NCBI GenBank assembly: GCA_963696875.1
Contig: CAVOLQ010000007.1
Coordinates: forward strand, 310,001 to 374,000
Direction of reading: 5' to 3'
Length of the DNA stretch: 64,000 bases
DNA from: Albibacterium sp963696875
Lineage (GTDB): Bacteria; Bacteroidota; Bacteroidia; Sphingobacteriales; Sphingobacteriaceae
Within the stretch, counting starts at the first letter, position 1. Every line of letters begins with the position of its first letter. The position numbers and the translations under genes are program-made. Below, one piece after another: positions 1 through 9,191 of the stretch. The notes under the pieces were generated by a model. It was not told the origin of the DNA, ran no database searches, and saw only the letters and a program-made list of their open reading frames with translations.

Positions 1-1245
1 AAAAACTCCTATAGATCCCGTAATTGTGTTGGGTTGTGCGAAAATGGAATCAGCTGCACAAGCAATATAATAACCGCCAGATGCTGCAACGTCACCCATC
101 GAAACGATAATCGGTTTTACTTCTTTTGTTAGTTTCACTTCTCTCCAAATGACATCCGATGCTAAAGCGCTGCCTCCAGGTGAATTTACCCTTAATACGA
201 CTGCTTTAACTTTCTTATCTTCACGAACTTTCCGAATTGCTCTTGATATTTTTTCCGAACCTATCTGGCTATCCGAACCTTCTCCAGAAATTATTTCTCC
301 AGTTGCATATACTATAGCAATTCGGTCTTTTGCAGCTGTATTTGGCTTAGCGTTCGGGTTGTTATACTTTTCGATGGTGACAAGATTGATTTCTTTGTCT
401 TCTTTAACGTCAAGGCGTTTTTTTAGATCACTGATGATTTCGTCTTTATATTTTAATCCGTCGGCTAATTTTGCAGTTACAGCATCTTCTGCATTCTGAA
501 CACGCAGCTCATTTGCAATAGCACGTAGTGAATCAACAGGGATATTTCTGCTGATAGATATTCCCTGTAAAAAGTGGTCATAGATAGAGCCCAAGAAGGA
601 AGAAACTTGTTGCCTGTTTGGCTCACTCATCTTATCCAGTATAAATGGTTCGACTGCACTTTTGTAAGTTCCTACTTTAATAACCTGCGCTTCAATTCCT
701 AATTTTTCTAATGTGCCTTTGAAAAACATGCTTTGTGAAGCAAATCCTCGAAAATCTAATATCCCTTCAGGATTAAGAAATATACTATCTGCCGTGGAAA
801 CTAAATAATAAGCCGATTGAGAATACACCTCACTATAAGCAAGGATAAATTTTTCAGAAGATTTAAAATCGATTAAAGCATCCCTGATTTCCTCTAGCGT
901 AGCAAAACTAGAAGGCACCATGCTCATATCAAGGTATATACCTTTGATTTTATCATCCTCTTTAGCAGTTTTGATCCGAGCTAAAATGTCATTTAATCCT
1001 AGCTTATCTGATTTTATATTTGAAAAGCTAAAACCTCCTTCGAAAGGATTTTTACTGGTTCTTTCATCAATAGGATAAGCAAGGCTGATTTTTAAAACAG
1101 AGTTGTCCTTAACCACAAACTCTTTTTCGTTCCCTAAGGAAGAGACGACTGCCGCCATGATTCCGAAAAAAATTAAAAATAGAACAACACTAGATAAGAC
1201 AACGCCCACTACGGTTGCCAATACATATTTGAAAAATTGCTTCAT
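1..1245 (-). CDS. sppA: Signal peptide peptidase SppA, 67K type (C-terminus cut by window edge)
   Basis: This is an inner-membrane serine protease of the SppA/protease IV family, which degrades cleaved signal peptides. The 415 residues inside the window begin with a single hydrophobic anchor (residues 7-36). The catalytic lysine is visible at residue 195 (T-Y-K-S-A-V-E-P) and the nucleophilic serine at residue 382 (I-V-S-M-G-D-V-A-A-S-G-G). The Lys-Ser spacing of about 190 residues is that of the long, tandem-domain SppA type. The frame is open to base 1 and ends in G-S-I-G-V-F, so the C-terminus lies outside. The start is the ATG complementary to 1243-1245, directly before the membrane anchor. 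It is transcribed away from folK, with about 200 bases between them. Confidence 0.93.
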   Translation of the reverse strand, partial: MKQFFKYVLATVVGVVLSSVVLFLIFFGIMAAVVSSLGNEKEFVVKDNSVLKISLAYPIDERTSKNPFEGGFSFSNIKSDKLGLNDILARIKTAKEDDKIKGIYLDMSMVPSSFATLEEIRDALIDFKSSEKFILAYSEVYSQSAYYLVSTADSIFLNPEGILDFRGFASQSMFFKGTLEKLGIEAQVIKVGTYKSAVEPFILDKMSEPNRQQVSSFLGSIYDHFLQGISISRNIPVDSLRAIANELRVQNAEDAVTAKLADGLKYKDEIISDLKKRLDVKEDKEINLVTIEKYNNPNAKPNTAAKDRIAIVYATGEIISGEGSDSQIGSEKISRAIRKVREDKKVKAVVLRVNSPGGSALASDVIWREVKLTKEVKPIIVSMGDVAASGGYYIACAADSIFAQPNTITGSIGVF

Positions 1246-1444
1246 TAGAATTTTATTTTGTCTGAACAAAAAATCGAGAACTATATATTAACGAATTTTG
1301 AACCTTTTTGTGTTAGATAGAAATTTTAGGGCAAATGTTACAAAATAGAATTGAAATATATTAATTCACTTATGCATAGGATTAAGGGTGAGAATAACCA
1401 GTGAACCAGTTCATGTTAACAGGATTAATGAATACTTTTGCTCT

Positions 1445-1927
1445 ATGTTTCAAGTATACTTACTATTAGGGGCTAATTTAGGAGAGCGTTTTGAACAGAT
1501 GCAATCTGCATTTGATGAAATTGACAAACAAGTTGGTCGCGTTATTCAGTATTCTTCAATCTATGAAACCGCGGCTTGGGGAGAAGAGGACGGGCCAGAT
1601 TATTTAAATCAGGTGCTGCTTATAGAAACGCATTTAAAACCTTTGGAGGTTTTAGAAAAGATAAATTTAATTGAAGAACAGCTTGGTAGGACTAGGAAAT
1701 TAAAATGGGAATCGAGGTTAATTGATATTGATATTCTATTTTATGAAGATTTGATTATCGATAGCTACAATTTAATTGTTCCGCATCCTTATATACATCA
1801 TAGAAAATTTACCATGGTACCTTTAGTAGAAATTGCACCTGATTTTATTCATCCTCTATTGCAAAAAAGCAATAAAGAATTGCTTAAAGATCTGAGAGAT
1901 GATTTAGAAGTAAAAAAAATGGAATGA
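1445..1927 (+). CDS. folK: 2-amino-4-hydroxy-6-hydroxymethyldihydropteridine pyrophosphokinase
   Basis: HPPK transfers pyrophosphate from ATP to hydroxymethyl-dihydropterin in folate synthesis in the cytosol. The family opening V-Y-L-L-L-G-A-N-L-G is at the very N-terminus, and the ATP/Mg site R-L-I-D-I-D-I-L follows near residue 97. The open frame extends upstream to 1388, but those 19 codons do not resemble the family, and the HPPK core begins within three residues of the ATG at 1445, so I use that start (160 aa, the usual size). It converges on pssA with about 55 bases between the stops. Confidence 0.93.
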   Translation: MFQVYLLLGANLGERFEQMQSAFDEIDKQVGRVIQYSSIYETAAWGEEDGPDYLNQVLLIETHLKPLEVLEKINLIEEQLGRTRKLKWESRLIDIDILFYEDLIIDSYNLIVPHPYIHHRKFTMVPLVEIAPDFIHPLLQKSNKELLKDLRDDLEVKKME

Positions 1928-1982
1928 TGGAATTGGCGGGCTGATGTTATTTAGTGTCAAGTGCTAGGCAGTAAACGTTTTG

Positions 1983-2690
1983 CTATGCAGTAAGCCGGCT
2001 ATTTTTAAAATGTAAATACGATAGGATTATGTATAAGATTAATACAATTGGGATTGCCACAAACTTTAATATAATAATCAATAGTCCTGAAAGAATAAGG
2101 AAAACGAATTTGTATCGATTTTCTGCCCATTTTGTAGAACTAAGTTTCAACGAAAATAACCTGAACTCAGCTATTAGCAAATAGCTCATCAAAAAAGTAA
2201 TACCCAGTAAAAGTGCGGTTGAACCTATAACTTCCGGATAATCTTCTCTTATAAAAACTAAGGAAACGATAAACAAGGTATTCGTGGGTGTGTTCAGTCC
2301 GATAAAATCTATACTTTGTCGAGTATCAATATTAAATTTAGCTAGTCGTAAAGCTGAAAAAACAGTAATTAAAAAGGCAAGATACGGCAGATAGGTACTC
2401 AAATCAGTTAAAGGCAATGTTTCATTCATGCTTTGCGTAATGAGTTGAAACATCACCATTCCAGGTAGAAAGCCAAAGCTAATCATATCCGCTAGTGAAT
2501 CAAGTTCTTTTCCTATTTCAGATTTAACGTTCAATAATCGAGCAACGAAACCATCAAAAAAATCAAAAACCGCAGACAATACAACGAAGAATGCTGCAGT
2601 TTTTAGATCTCCATTAAAAGCAAATATAGTCCCAATACATCCACTAAATAAATTTAAACAGGTGATGAAATTGGGAATATGTTTCTTCAT
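1983..2690 (-). CDS. pssA: CDP-diacylglycerol--serine O-phosphatidyltransferase
   Basis: This is an integral membrane enzyme that makes phosphatidylserine from CDP-diacylglycerol and serine, the first step to phosphatidylethanolamine. The complete CDP-alcohol phosphotransferase signature DG-x2-AR-x8-G-x3-D-x3-D is present at about residues 45-67 (D-G-F-V-A-R through D-S-L-A-D). Several hydrophobic helices follow, and the length (235 aa) fits the bacterial type II enzyme. It starts 38 bases downstream of the rho stop on the same strand, so it may be co-transcribed with rho. Confidence 0.93.
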   Translation of the reverse strand: MKKHIPNFITCLNLFSGCIGTIFAFNGDLKTAAFFVVLSAVFDFFDGFVARLLNVKSEIGKELDSLADMISFGFLPGMVMFQLITQSMNETLPLTDLSTYLPYLAFLITVFSALRLAKFNIDTRQSIDFIGLNTPTNTLFIVSLVFIREDYPEVIGSTALLLGITFLMSYLLIAEFRLFSLKLSSTKWAENRYKFVFLILSGLLIIILKFVAIPIVLILYIILSYLHFKNSRLTA

Positions 2691-2728
2691 TGTTATTGCA
2701 ATATTTATTCTTTACTTTTTATTAGAAT

Positions 2729-4326
2729 TTAGCGATTCATGCTGATTAAAAATTCATCATTGTTTCTAGTTCCTTTCATTTGTTGAATCAAGAATTCCAT
2801 GGCTTCATTCGAATTCATATCAGCTAAATGATTTCTTAGCACCCATATCCTTTGTAAAGTATCTTTGTCTAATAATAAATCATCGCGACGAGTACTTGAT
2901 GAGGTTAAATCAATGGCTGGGAAAATACGTTTATTAGATAACTTACGATCCAATTGTAATTCCATATTTCCTGTCCCTTTAAACTCTTCAAAGATAACTT
3001 CGTCCATTTTAGATCCTGTATCAATTAATGCAGTTGCCAGAATAGTTAATGATCCACCATCCTCTATATTACGTGCAGCACCGAAGAAGCGTTTCGGTTT
3101 ATGTAAGGCATTTGCATCCACACCACCTGATAGTATTTTACCAGAGGCAGGTGCTACGGTGTTGTAAGCACGAGCCAAACGTGTAATGGAATCTAGTAAT
3201 ATTACAACATCATGGCCACATTCTACCATGCGTTTTGCTTTTTCCAAAACGATATTTGCGATTTTAACGTGTCGATCTGCGGGCTCATCAAAAGTAGATG
3301 CAACTACCTCTGCACGAACGCTTCTAGCCATATCAGTTACCTCTTCTGGTCGTTCATCGATCAGAAGAATAATTAGATATACTTCTGGATGATTTTTTGC
3401 AATTGCATTGGCTACATCCTTTAACAACATGGTTTTACCCGTTTTAGGTTGCGCTACAATCAAGTCCCCGTTGTCCTTTTCCTATTGGCGTAAATAAATC
3501 CATTATTCGAGTAGAATAATTATTGGCGCTGGTATATAGGTTTAATTTTTCTGTAGGGAAAAGAGGAGTCAAGTAATCAAAGGGAACCCGGTCACGTACT
3601 ATCTGCGGGGTTTTGTCCATTGATCGCTTCTACTCTTACCAAAGGGAAATATTTTTCTCCTTCTTTTGGAGGGCGGATGCTTCCTCTGACAGTATCGCCA
3701 GTTTTTAATCCAAAAAGTTTAATTTGCGATTGAGAAACATAAATATCGTCGGGTGAAGTAAGGTAATTATAATCTGATGATCTTAAAAAACCATAACCAT
3801 CAGGCATAATTTCCAAAACACCTTCGTTTACAATGACATTATCAAAATCCAAATTTGTAACTTGAGGAAGTGGAGAATTAGCAGGTGATTCGTTTTTATT
3901 TGCTTGACTTAGGTTCGGCTTACGTTCAACTCTGGTTCTTGACTGGTTGCTATCTGGACGAGCCGCAGTATGTTCTTTTTGCAAGCCATCCTTTTTTTCA
4001 TGAACAGTCTGATCAACGGATTTAGAGGTAGAGTTCATGGGGGTAACCGTATTTGTTTGTTCAACTTTAGGCTCCCTTGTAACTGCTACGGGTTCGTTTG
4101 CGGTTGATGTTCTCGTTCTACGTCTAGGTCTTTCTGTTTCTGAGGAAGGTTCTTCTGTTACAACAGCTTTTGGTTGAGGATCAGCTGGTGCTGGTTGATC
4201 ACTTGCCGCAATCTTATTGATCAGTTCTTGTTTGCGAAGTTTTTCTACCTCAGGAATGCCAATTAATTTTGCAATTTGACGGAGCTCAGAAACAAGCTTC
4301 GTGTTCAGTTCATTAATATTCATCAA
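2729..4326 (-). pseudogene. rho: Transcription termination factor Rho, frame broken by two single-base insertions
   Basis: Rho is the hexameric RNA helicase that terminates transcripts. The N-terminal part (4326 to 3592) has a Rho_N SAP-like helix bundle, then a charged, low-complexity insertion typical of Bacteroidota, then the RNA-binding cold-shock domain ending at N-G-Q-N-P. The next stretch (about 3600-3464), in another frame, reads E-I-V-R-D-R-V-P-F-D-Y-L-T-P-L-F through G-Q-R-G-L. The ATPase part (3463 to 2729), in a third frame, carries the P-loop Q-P-K-T-G-K-T. Removing one base near 3605 and one near 3470 restores a continuous 531-residue Rho. Both changes are in the same direction, so they do not compensate. 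Sequence error is the simplest explanation, because the protein is otherwise perfectly conserved. A real break would be remarkable. Confidence 0.88.
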
Positions 4327-4535
4327 ATAATTATATAGATATATAGGATTCTTATGTTTTGTATGATAAAACAGCTTTTTACTAAATTGTTGTTTTGATT
4401 AATTTAGTCGTCGGTTAATCAGATTTTCCGAGACCTATTTTAGAATAATTCTGGGATTAAGTTACAATTTTATGCATAAGATTTGGGATATCAAAAAAAA
4501 ACTTAAAATAAATGGAATTAAACTTCATATTTGGG

Positions 4536-4543
4536 TAGATTTG
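4536..4543 (+). promoter_or_regulatory. Possible -7 promoter element for pyrF
   Basis: TAGATTTG matches the Bacteroidota -7 consensus TAnnTTTG and lies 27 bases before the pyrF start. No TTTG is found at the expected -33 position, so this is a weak call. Confidence 0.3.
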
Positions 4544-4570
4544 GACAAAAAATGATTTATCATCTTATTT

Positions 4571-5404
4571 ATGACACGTTCAGAAATCATTCATCAGATC
4601 AAATTAAAGAAATCTTTTCTCTGTGTTGGATTGGATACGGATATTAATAAAATTCCTTCATTTTTGTTGGATAACGAAGACCCGGTATTTGAGTTTAATA
4701 AAAGAATCATCGAGGCTACTGAAGATTTTTGTGTTGCTTATAAACCCAATATTGCTTTTTATGAGAGCAGGGGTATAAAAGGCTGGGAAAGCTTAAAGAA
4801 AACTTGGGAAATATTGCCCAAAGATTGCTTTAGTATTGCGGATGCCAAACGCGGAGATATCGGGAATACGGCCGCCATGTATGCACAAGCTTTTTTTGAT
4901 AAAGAAAATTCAGGCTTGGGTTTTGATTCAATCACTGTTACTCCGTATATGGGGCGAGATTCTGTGTCTCCCTTTTTTGAATTTGAAGGGAAATGGGCAA
5001 TTGTATTAGCGCTTACTTCCAATGAGGGAGGTTTGGATTTTCAAACCATTGAAGATGAGGAGGGTTCGATGCTTTATGAGCGCGTTATCGACAAAGTAAA
5101 TTCTTGGGGAAATCCCGAAAATCTTATGTATGTTGTTGGTGCAACAAGAGGCGAAGCTTTTTCTCTTGTACGTAAACATGCTCCAGACCATTTTTTGTTA
5201 GTTCCTGGAGTAGGTGCACAGGGCGGTGATTTATCAGAGGTTTGCAAATATGGATTAAATCAGGACTGTGGATTGTTAGTGAATGCAACGCGTTCTATTA
5301 TTTACGCATCCAACGGGAATGATTTTGCAGAAGCCGCAAGGATGGAGGCGTCGAAGCTACAAAAGGAAATGGAAGTGGAACTTTTAAAAGCTGAAATCAT
5401 TTAA
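4571..5404 (+). CDS. pyrF: Orotidine 5'-phosphate decarboxylase
   Basis: This enzyme decarboxylates OMP to UMP, the last step of pyrimidine synthesis. The catalytic Asp-Lys-Asp array is in A-D-A-K-R-G-D-I-G-N at about residues 93-102. The product (277 aa) is of the longer subfamily 2 type, with G-V-G-A-Q-G-G at the phosphate-binding end. Pyrimidine synthesis genes are otherwise absent from the window. The gene is monocistronic in appearance, between divergent rho and the suf operon. Confidence 0.93.
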   Translation: MTRSEIIHQIKLKKSFLCVGLDTDINKIPSFLLDNEDPVFEFNKRIIEATEDFCVAYKPNIAFYESRGIKGWESLKKTWEILPKDCFSIADAKRGDIGNTAAMYAQAFFDKENSGLGFDSITVTPYMGRDSVSPFFEFEGKWAIVLALTSNEGGLDFQTIEDEEGSMLYERVIDKVNSWGNPENLMYVVGATRGEAFSLVRKHAPDHFLLVPGVGAQGGDLSEVCKYGLNQDCGLLVNATRSIIYASNGNDFAEAARMEASKLQKEMEVELLKAEII

Positions 5405-5494
5405 TAAAGTGATTTATGTTATTTTTTCTTTCACTTTTACTATCAAATTACGGTAAAATAACGGTATTCCTTCAAATCTTTGCATATCAAATCG

Positions 5495-5502
5495 TAACTT
5501 TG
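5495..5502 (+). promoter_or_regulatory. Possible -7 promoter element for the suf operon
   Basis: TAACTTTG fits TAnnTTTG exactly, 65 bases upstream of sufB. The -33 TTTG is not at its usual 19-base spacing (a TTTG occurs only 12 bases upstream), so strength and exact start site are uncertain. Confidence 0.3.
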
Positions 5503-5567
5503 GGTTTTTCAAAGACTATGCAATATTTGTCTTTATACATTGAACGAATGGTTCAAATAGATAGAAA

Positions 5568-7016
5568 ATGAAAACAGAAGAAGAAATATTAGATGAATTA
5601 ACCAAAGAGGAATATAAATACGGCTTTGTTACGGATATCGAAATGGATATTATACCAAAAGGTCTTTCTGAAGAGATCATTCGTACGATTTCCAAAAAGA
5701 GAGACGAGCCCGAATGGTTATTGGAGTGGAGGTTAAAGGCTTATCAAACGTTTTTAACAGCTAAAATCCCTGATTGGCAGAATTTTAAACATCCTGATGT
5801 CGATTTTCAGGATATGTCTTATTTTGCAGCTCCAAAGGAAAAGCCTAAACTGGATAGCTTAGATGAAGTTGATCCAGATCTTCTAGCAACTTTCGCGAAA
5901 CTTGGTATTCCTTTAGATGAGCAGAAAGTGTTGGCCGGTGTGGTGGCGGTGGATGCTGTTTTTGACTCTGTATCCGTTAAAACCACTTTTCAAAAGAAGT
6001 TAAAAGAGCAAGGTGTAATTTTTGGCCCCCTTAGTGAAGCTGTTAAAAGCCATCCTGAATTGGTTAAAAAGTACTTAGGGTCTGTGGTTCCACCTACGGA
6101 TAATTTCTATGCTGCTTTGAACGCTGCTGTATTTACCGATGGTTCTTTTGTTTTTATTCCCAAAGGAGTTCATTGTCCGATGGAGTTATCTACTTACTTC
6201 CGGATCAATGCTGCCAATACGGGTCAATTCGAACGTACCTTGATTATCGCCGAAGAAGGCTCTTATGTAAGCTATCTTGAGGGTTGTACTGCTCCTCAAC
6301 GTGATGAAAATCAAATGCACGCTGCTGTGGTTGAGCTAATCGCTTTAGAAGACGCTGAAATAAAGTATTCAACTGTTCAGAACTGGTTCCCAGGGAATGC
6401 AGATGGAACTGGCGGGATTTACAACTTTGTAACCAAACGCGGAATCTGTAAAGGTGATCGTAGTAAAATCTCTTGGACACAAGTGGAAACGGGTTCGGCC
6501 ATTACATGGAAGTACCCAAGCGTTATCTTAAAAGGCGATGATTCAGTTGGTGAATTTTACTCTGTTGCTTTAACTCGAAATCATCAAATTGCAGATACTG
6601 GAACCAAAATGATCCATATAGGTAAAAATACCAGAAGTAAAATTATCTCGAAAGGAATTTCTGCAGGATTGAGCCATAATAGCTATAGAGGATTGGTTAG
6701 GATCGGCAAAAAAGCCGATAATGCTAGAAACTTTACTCAATGTGATTCCTTATTGATAGGCGATCGTTGCGGTGCACATACTTTTCCATATATAGAATCT
6801 AAGAACGAAACTGCGATGTTAGAACATGAAGCGACAGCATCGAAGATTGGAGAGGACCAAGTGTTTTACCTTAATCAACGCGGAATTGATTCCGAAAAAG
6901 CTGTCGGCTTAATAGTAAATGGTTATGCTAAAGAGGTGCTTAACCAATTGCCAATGGAATTCGCGGTAGAAGCACAAAAGCTTTTGGCGATATCCTTAGA
7001 AGGTAGTGTAGGGTAA
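5568..7016 (+). CDS. sufB: Fe-S cluster assembly protein SufB
   Basis: SufB is the scaffold subunit of the SufBC2D complex, on which Fe-S clusters are built. The 482-residue protein is full length. The C-terminal beta-helix core is recognisable (F-P-G-N-A-D-G-T-G-G, R-S-K-I-S-W-T-Q, G-D-R-C-G-A-H-T-F-P), and the conserved cysteine in G-D-R-C-G-A-H is the one implicated in cluster assembly together with a SufD histidine. It is the first gene of sufB-sufC-sufD-sufS-sufE. A 71-base gap separates it from sufC. Confidence 0.95.
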   Translation: MKTEEEILDELTKEEYKYGFVTDIEMDIIPKGLSEEIIRTISKKRDEPEWLLEWRLKAYQTFLTAKIPDWQNFKHPDVDFQDMSYFAAPKEKPKLDSLDEVDPDLLATFAKLGIPLDEQKVLAGVVAVDAVFDSVSVKTTFQKKLKEQGVIFGPLSEAVKSHPELVKKYLGSVVPPTDNFYAALNAAVFTDGSFVFIPKGVHCPMELSTYFRINAANTGQFERTLIIAEEGSYVSYLEGCTAPQRDENQMHAAVVELIALEDAEIKYSTVQNWFPGNADGTGGIYNFVTKRGICKGDRSKISWTQVETGSAITWKYPSVILKGDDSVGEFYSVALTRNHQIADTGTKMIHIGKNTRSKIISKGISAGLSHNSYRGLVRIGKKADNARNFTQCDSLLIGDRCGAHTFPYIESKNETAMLEHEATASKIGEDQVFYLNQRGIDSEKAVGLIVNGYAKEVLNQLPMEFAVEAQKLLAISLEGSVG

Positions 7017-7087
7017 TCATCCTGTAATAATTTGAAAAACTGCTCTTTATAGAGCTATTTTTATGTATAATTTCCTAATTTAGAATA

Positions 7088-7852
7088 ATGTTAAATATAA
7101 ATAACCTACATGCATCTGTAGAAGATAAAGAAATATTAAAAGGTTTAAACCTTGAAGTTAAACCAGGAGAGGTTCATGCAATTATGGGACCTAATGGTTC
7201 AGGGAAAAGCACATTGGCTTCGGTATTGGCAGGAAGGGATTCTTTTGAGGTTACGCAAGGATCAATTACTTACAATGGGCTGGATTTATTAGAGCTTTCA
7301 CCTGAAGACCGTGCCCGCGAAGGAGTGTTTTTAGCCTTCCAGTATCCGATAGAAATTCCTGGTGTGTCTAATATTAACTTCCTGAAAACGGCTGTTAATG
7401 AAATTCGCAAGTATAAAGGATTAGGGGAAATGGAAGCGCGGGATTTCTTGAAAATGGTAAAGGAAAAGCAAGCTCTTGTTGAATTTGATGCTAAACTTAC
7501 GAATCGTTCATTGAACGAAGGTTTCTCTGGCGGGGAGAAAAAGAGAAATGAAATTTTTCAGTTAGCAATGCTGGATCCTCAGTTGGCTATTTTGGACGAA
7601 ACAGACTCAGGTTTGGATATTGATGCTTTGCGGATCGTGGCCAATGGAGTAAATCAATTGCGCTCTGAAAAGAATGCTTTCGTAATGATTACCCACTACC
7701 AGCGTTTGTTAGAATACATTGTTCCCGATTTCGTCCACGTTTTATATAATGGCCGTATCGTTCGATCAGGTACAAAAGAATTAGCTCTGGAGTTAGAAGA
7801 AAAAGGATATGATTGGCTTAAAGATTCAGTTGAAGCCTCAAATGCAATATAA
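7088..7852 (+). CDS. sufC: Fe-S cluster assembly ATPase SufC
   Basis: SufC is the ABC-type ATPase that drives conformational change of the SufB-SufD heterodimer. Walker A is G-P-N-G-S-G-K-S-T (residues 35-43), the signature is F-S-G-G-E-K-K-R-N-E, and Walker B is L-A-I-L-D-E-T-D-S-G-L-D. The length of 254 aa is typical. The stop is only 5 bases from the sufD start, so translation of the two is probably coupled. Confidence 0.96.
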   Translation: MLNINNLHASVEDKEILKGLNLEVKPGEVHAIMGPNGSGKSTLASVLAGRDSFEVTQGSITYNGLDLLELSPEDRAREGVFLAFQYPIEIPGVSNINFLKTAVNEIRKYKGLGEMEARDFLKMVKEKQALVEFDAKLTNRSLNEGFSGGEKKRNEIFQLAMLDPQLAILDETDSGLDIDALRIVANGVNQLRSEKNAFVMITHYQRLLEYIVPDFVHVLYNGRIVRSGTKELALELEEKGYDWLKDSVEASNAI

Positions 7853-7857
7853 AAAAA

Positions 7858-9171
7858 ATGATTACACAAGTTTCAAATTCTTTATACCAACAACTAAAAA
7901 CTACTTTCGAAGAAAGCCTCCCTACATTAGATGGGCCCATCGAACACTTGCGTAAGGACGCGTTTGATCGATTTAAGAAAATTGGCTTGCCGACAACGCA
8001 GCTCGAGGAGTGGAAAAATACTGGAATTCAAACCCTTTTAAACGAGAGTTTTACCTTCGACTCCCACCTACCGGGTCGTGATGTCAATATAGATGTAGCT
8101 ACGATAGAGGGGGTAGATGCTTATAAAATTGTATTAGTAAACGGTGCTTTTCGAAAAGACCTTTCTGATGTTCCTTCCGAAAAAGGAGTAGAAATTATGG
8201 CAACGGCCGACGCATTAGATCACCCGGTTTTTCAAGCTCATTTTGCTAAATATGCTGATAAATCTGATAATGCGTTGGTGAGCATCAATACTGCTTTGGC
8301 AAAAGATGGGTTCTTTATAAATGTCGCCGATAATACGCAGATAGAGAAGCCTTTTCATGTTGTACACGTTTCAGTAACTAATTCTTCAGAATTTTTTCAG
8401 GGACGTAATTTGATCGTTTTAGGAAAAAATGCCGAAGCTGAAGTTTTAGAGTCGTTCATAACCGAAGATGGATCAGAAGGAAGCTTAAGCAATGTAGTTT
8501 CCGAAATTGTATTGGATGTCAATGCAAAAATGGAGCATTATTATATTCAGATTGCAGCGGAACAAAGCAGGTTTTTAAATCACACCGAGGTCATTCAACT
8601 TAAGCATAGTTTATATAATAACTATAATTGCACTTTTCCGGGCGCTTCTTTTATAAGAAATAATATCAATGTTCGTTTGGAAGCAGAATCGGTGGAAAGC
8701 CACTTATATGGCATAAACCTTACTTCTTCAAAGCAATTGGTAGACAACCATACTATCGTTGATCATATAATGCCGCATTGCGAAAGTTATGAGTGGTATA
8801 AAAATATTATTCAGGAGAATTCTACTGTTATTTTTAACGGAAAAATATTTGTTCGTGAAGACGCTCAAAAGACTAATGCTTTCCAACAAAACAATAATAT
8901 GTTGATGGGAGAGAATGCTACAATTTTCACAAAACCGCAATTGGAGATTTTTGCGGACGATGTTAAATGTAGTCATGGTTGTACAATTGGACAGTTCAAT
9001 GAAGAAGCTCTATTCTATTTGCAATCAAGAGGGATAGGCGCCGAACAAGCTAGAGTTTTAATGGTTCATGCTTTTGCTTTCGACGTTACTGAACGCTTTA
9101 AAGATGAAAATATCAAGGCTTACGTAAACAATTTGATTGAGGAAGGCTTGAAAATAGAACCTAGAAATTAA
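7858..9171 (+). CDS. sufD: Fe-S cluster assembly protein SufD
   Basis: SufD is the SufB partner in the SufBC2D scaffold and is needed for iron acquisition. The 437-residue product shares the C-terminal beta-helix signature with SufB, including V-K-C-S-H-G-C-T-I-G-Q and F-Y-L-Q-S-R-G-I. The His in C-S-H-G corresponds to the SufD histidine at the SufB-SufD interface. It is immediately downstream of sufC and 20 bases before sufS. Confidence 0.94.
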   Translation: MITQVSNSLYQQLKTTFEESLPTLDGPIEHLRKDAFDRFKKIGLPTTQLEEWKNTGIQTLLNESFTFDSHLPGRDVNIDVATIEGVDAYKIVLVNGAFRKDLSDVPSEKGVEIMATADALDHPVFQAHFAKYADKSDNALVSINTALAKDGFFINVADNTQIEKPFHVVHVSVTNSSEFFQGRNLIVLGKNAEAEVLESFITEDGSEGSLSNVVSEIVLDVNAKMEHYYIQIAAEQSRFLNHTEVIQLKHSLYNNYNCTFPGASFIRNNINVRLEAESVESHLYGINLTSSKQLVDNHTIVDHIMPHCESYEWYKNIIQENSTVIFNGKIFVREDAQKTNAFQQNNNMLMGENATIFTKPQLEIFADDVKCSHGCTIGQFNEEALFYLQSRGIGAEQARVLMVHAFAFDVTERFKDENIKAYVNNLIEEGLKIEPRN

Positions 9172-9191
9172 ACATATAAACTAAATCAGTT

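Noticed and set aside
149..499. 116-codon open frame antisense to sppA
   Set aside because: sppA on the other strand has full family motifs; this frame shows none and is an antisense shadow.
3464..3620. Programmed frameshifting in rho
   Set aside because: Two shifts in the same direction 130 bases apart with no slippery heptamer; programmed recoding is not known for rho, so insertion or error is preferred.
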